Part shown: piece by piece, positions 5,881 through 7,105 of the stretch | Layout of the letters: every line of letters starts with the position of its first letter | Position numbering within the stretch: position 1 is the stretch's first letter | From: Gammaproteobacteria bacterium | GTDB lineage: Bacteria > Pseudomonadota > Gammaproteobacteria > Granulosicoccales > Granulosicoccaceae | DNA length: 7,105 nucleotides | Assembly (NCBI GenBank): GCA_020444765.1 | Contig: JAGRHW010000182.1 | Location: 1-7,105 of the forward strand | Direction: 5' to 3' | Notes under the pieces: generated by a model | Seen by the model: only the letters and a program-made list of their open reading frames with translations | Database searches by the model: none | Told to the model about the DNA's origin: nothing | Position numbers and translations under genes: made by a program

Positions 5881-6232
5881 CGATAAACCACAAGAAAAAT
5901 CAGCCAGCACCGTGGCGCCAACAACAACGCCACAAACGCGAGCGACGGTTAAAGTGACGGACAAGCCTGTCGCTGCCGCTTCCACAACGGATGCGAAACC
6001 AAAGCCCGCCACGCCGGCAAAAAAAGAGTCGGCGGTTCCCAGGGTTCCCAAACGCAAGGCGACTCGCCGCATGGCGGTGACGAAAAAAACAGCCAGTAAA
6101 AAGCCAGCCAAAGCCACAGGCCGGAGTACACCCGGAGTAAGGCAAGCTTCTCGCCCTCAATCCCAAGTGGCGGTACCGGATCTCAACAGTCCTGAGTATC
6201 CCCAGCATCCAGAGCGGATCTGGCCTGATTAG
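5870..6232 (+). CDS. Basic disordered protein, candidate alpha-type McdB carboxysome-positioning protein
   Basis: 120 residues from the ATG at 5870, which overlaps the end of acRAF by 11 bases; upstream in-frame ATGs lie deep inside acRAF and are not preferred. No strong ribosome binding site is seen, so coupling to acRAF is likely. Residues 1-100 are low complexity, rich in K, A, T, P and R (KPVAAASTT, KKTASKKPAKATG), resembling histone H1 tails, with no predicted fold, signal peptide or membrane segment. The last 20 residues change character: VPDLNSPEYPQHPERIWPD, with a tryptophan three residues from the end. Alpha-McdB proteins are described as small, basic and disordered, with a short conserved C-terminal region holding an invariant tryptophan needed for carboxysome association. 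Genes for them lie in or near cso operons. Fit is good, but no mcdA (ParA-type ATPase) is adjacent. The alternative is an unrelated nucleic-acid-binding, histone-like protein. Confidence 0.55.
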   Translation: MAADDKPQEKSASTVAPTTTPQTRATVKVTDKPVAAASTTDAKPKPATPAKKESAVPRVPKRKATRRMAVTKKTASKKPAKATGRSTPGVRQASRPQSQVAVPDLNSPEYPQHPERIWPD

Positions 6233-6266
6233 CGCGCACATCTGAGTCACGCGGGAGAGAGGGTTC

Positions 6267-7105
6267 ATGGCAATTCAGCTGGCTGACTATCAGGACATTC
6301 TCGACGAGTTGGGCGAGACCGCGAACGAGGTGTTGGAAGCGAACTGGCAGGATGCTGCGCGTGTGTTTTCCCCTCGGGGGCTGGATACCTATTTGAAAGG
6401 CGCGGCGGGGCTTAGCTCCCTGGGGCGGGTGACCGATCTGGTGATTTCGTTTATCGAAAGCGCGCCGCAGGTGGCGCGTGAGATCGGTGAACAGGCGGTG
6501 TCCGAATTGCTGTCGGCGGCGATTCAGATGTACTCCCGAACCAGTGCTTCGGTGCTGGTGCTGCTGTTTTCCACGTCCCCCACCGCGGCGACGCGTCTGG
6601 GTGAGCTGGAACTGTTCCGCGGCTATATCGCTCTGCTCAATAACCTGTTGGCTCAGGCACCGCGCGCGTTGCGGCCCATGCTGGAAAAGCTCGATACGCT
6701 GATGGGCTATCTGACGCTGGGTGGCTTGCGTCGCTGGGCGATGTGGGGCGTGTCGGCCTATCGCAATGACTTCGCGGCGCAAACCGCCTACTTCTCGCTG
6801 GAAAGCGATGAATCGCAGGCGATGATGAAGAAGGAGCAGCGCGGCGTTTTGTTCGTCGATGTGCAGCGCCGCCTGATCATGTACCTGCGTGCACTCTGGG
6901 GGCAGGACTTTTTTCTGCGGCCGACCTCCGGTGATTTTGAGAGTCGGGAAGGCTATCGCCCGTACATCGAACATTTTTACATTCATCTGCCAGACGCCTT
7001 CGACGATTTCAAACCTGATGAAGATGCCAGTAATGAGGCCGCTGTTGAAGGCTTGAGCGTATTCCGCGCCTCCGCCGCTCATTCAGCAGCACATATCATG
7101 TATTC
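6267..7105 (+). CDS. cbbO: Rubisco activase adaptor CbbO (NorD/CbbO family), 5' part
   Basis: The first 279 codons are present and the frame is open to the window end. The ATG at 6267 follows GGGAGAGAGGG at 6253-6263. CbbO forms a complex with the AAA+ ATPase CbbQ that removes inhibitory sugar phosphates from Rubisco; its C-terminal VWA domain contacts Rubisco. That domain would lie beyond this window, since the family is about 700-800 residues. The N-terminal half here shows family signatures: GLSSLGRVTDLVISFIESAPQVA, LGGLRRWAMWG, TAYFSLESDESQ, RGVLFVDVQRRLIMYLRALWGQDFFLRPT, YIHLPDAFDDF and VFRASAAHSAAHIMY. NorD, of nitric oxide reductase clusters, is the close relative, but the carboxysome context favours CbbO. 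No cbbQ lies upstream within the window, although it often precedes cbbO. Confidence 0.9.
   Translation, partial: MAIQLADYQDILDELGETANEVLEANWQDAARVFSPRGLDTYLKGAAGLSSLGRVTDLVISFIESAPQVAREIGEQAVSELLSAAIQMYSRTSASVLVLLFSTSPTAATRLGELELFRGYIALLNNLLAQAPRALRPMLEKLDTLMGYLTLGGLRRWAMWGVSAYRNDFAAQTAYFSLESDESQAMMKKEQRGVLFVDVQRRLIMYLRALWGQDFFLRPTSGDFESREGYRPYIEHFYIHLPDAFDDFKPDEDASNEAAVEGLSVFRASAAHSAAHIMY

Noticed and set aside
5566..6117. 183-codon minus-strand frame across acRAF and the McdB-like gene, with hydrophobic stretches
   Set aside because: The hydrophobic look comes from reading the Ala/Lys/Thr-rich coding strand backwards; it overlaps two better-supported genes.
6183..7082. 299-codon open frame on the minus strand opposite cbbO
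   Set aside because: Opposite a recognisable CbbO N-terminal region; the product is rich in H, R and Q with no family signature, as expected for an antisense shadow.

Overview
This window is most of an alpha-carboxysome (cso) operon, entirely on the + strand, from a chemolithoautotrophic proteobacterium of the sulfur-, iron- or ammonia-oxidising kind. The DNA is moderately GC-rich with a GC-rich third codon position. The proteins most resemble, from memory, those of Halothiobacillus neapolitanus and related gamma/beta-proteobacteria. The host cannot be named from this sequence alone. No transposons, tRNAs, rRNAs or CRISPR arrays were seen.

Layout. 2-313: the 3' end of cbbS (form IA Rubisco small subunit). 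338-2701: csoS2, the intrinsically disordered scaffold that ties Rubisco to the shell. 2726-4279: csoSCA (csoS3), the shell-associated carbonic anhydrase. 4276-4536 and 4538-4813: csoS4A and csoS4B, the two pentameric vertex proteins. 4816-5133 and 5170-5466: two nearly identical CsoS1 hexameric shell proteins. 5467-5586: a 120-base gap with GC-rich hairpins. 5587-5880: acRAF, the pterin-dehydratase-like Rubisco assembly factor. 5870-6232: a small basic, disordered protein ending in a conserved-looking tryptophan peptide, proposed here as an alpha-type McdB carboxysome-positioning protein. 6267-7105: the 5' part of cbbO, a Rubisco-activase adaptor, cut by the window end.

How the genes fit together. 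Rubisco (cbbL, presumably just upstream, and cbbS) is recruited by the N-terminal motifs of CsoS2. The middle and C-terminal repeats of CsoS2 contact the inside of the shell. CsoS1 makes the facets and CsoS4A/B close the vertices. CsoSCA converts bicarbonate to CO2 inside. acRAF helps fold or assemble Rubisco, and CbbO with CbbQ removes inhibitors from it. The McdB-like protein would help space carboxysomes over the nucleoid. Genes from csoSCA to the first csoS1 overlap or lie within 2 bases of one another, which suggests tight translational coupling. The gap after the second csoS1 is the one clear break and a plausible point of differential expression.

Most interesting points: the unannotated-looking McdB-like gene with no mcdA beside it; a reduced set of csoS1 genes with the long-tailed copy first; and the hairpin-bearing gap separating shell genes from accessory genes.
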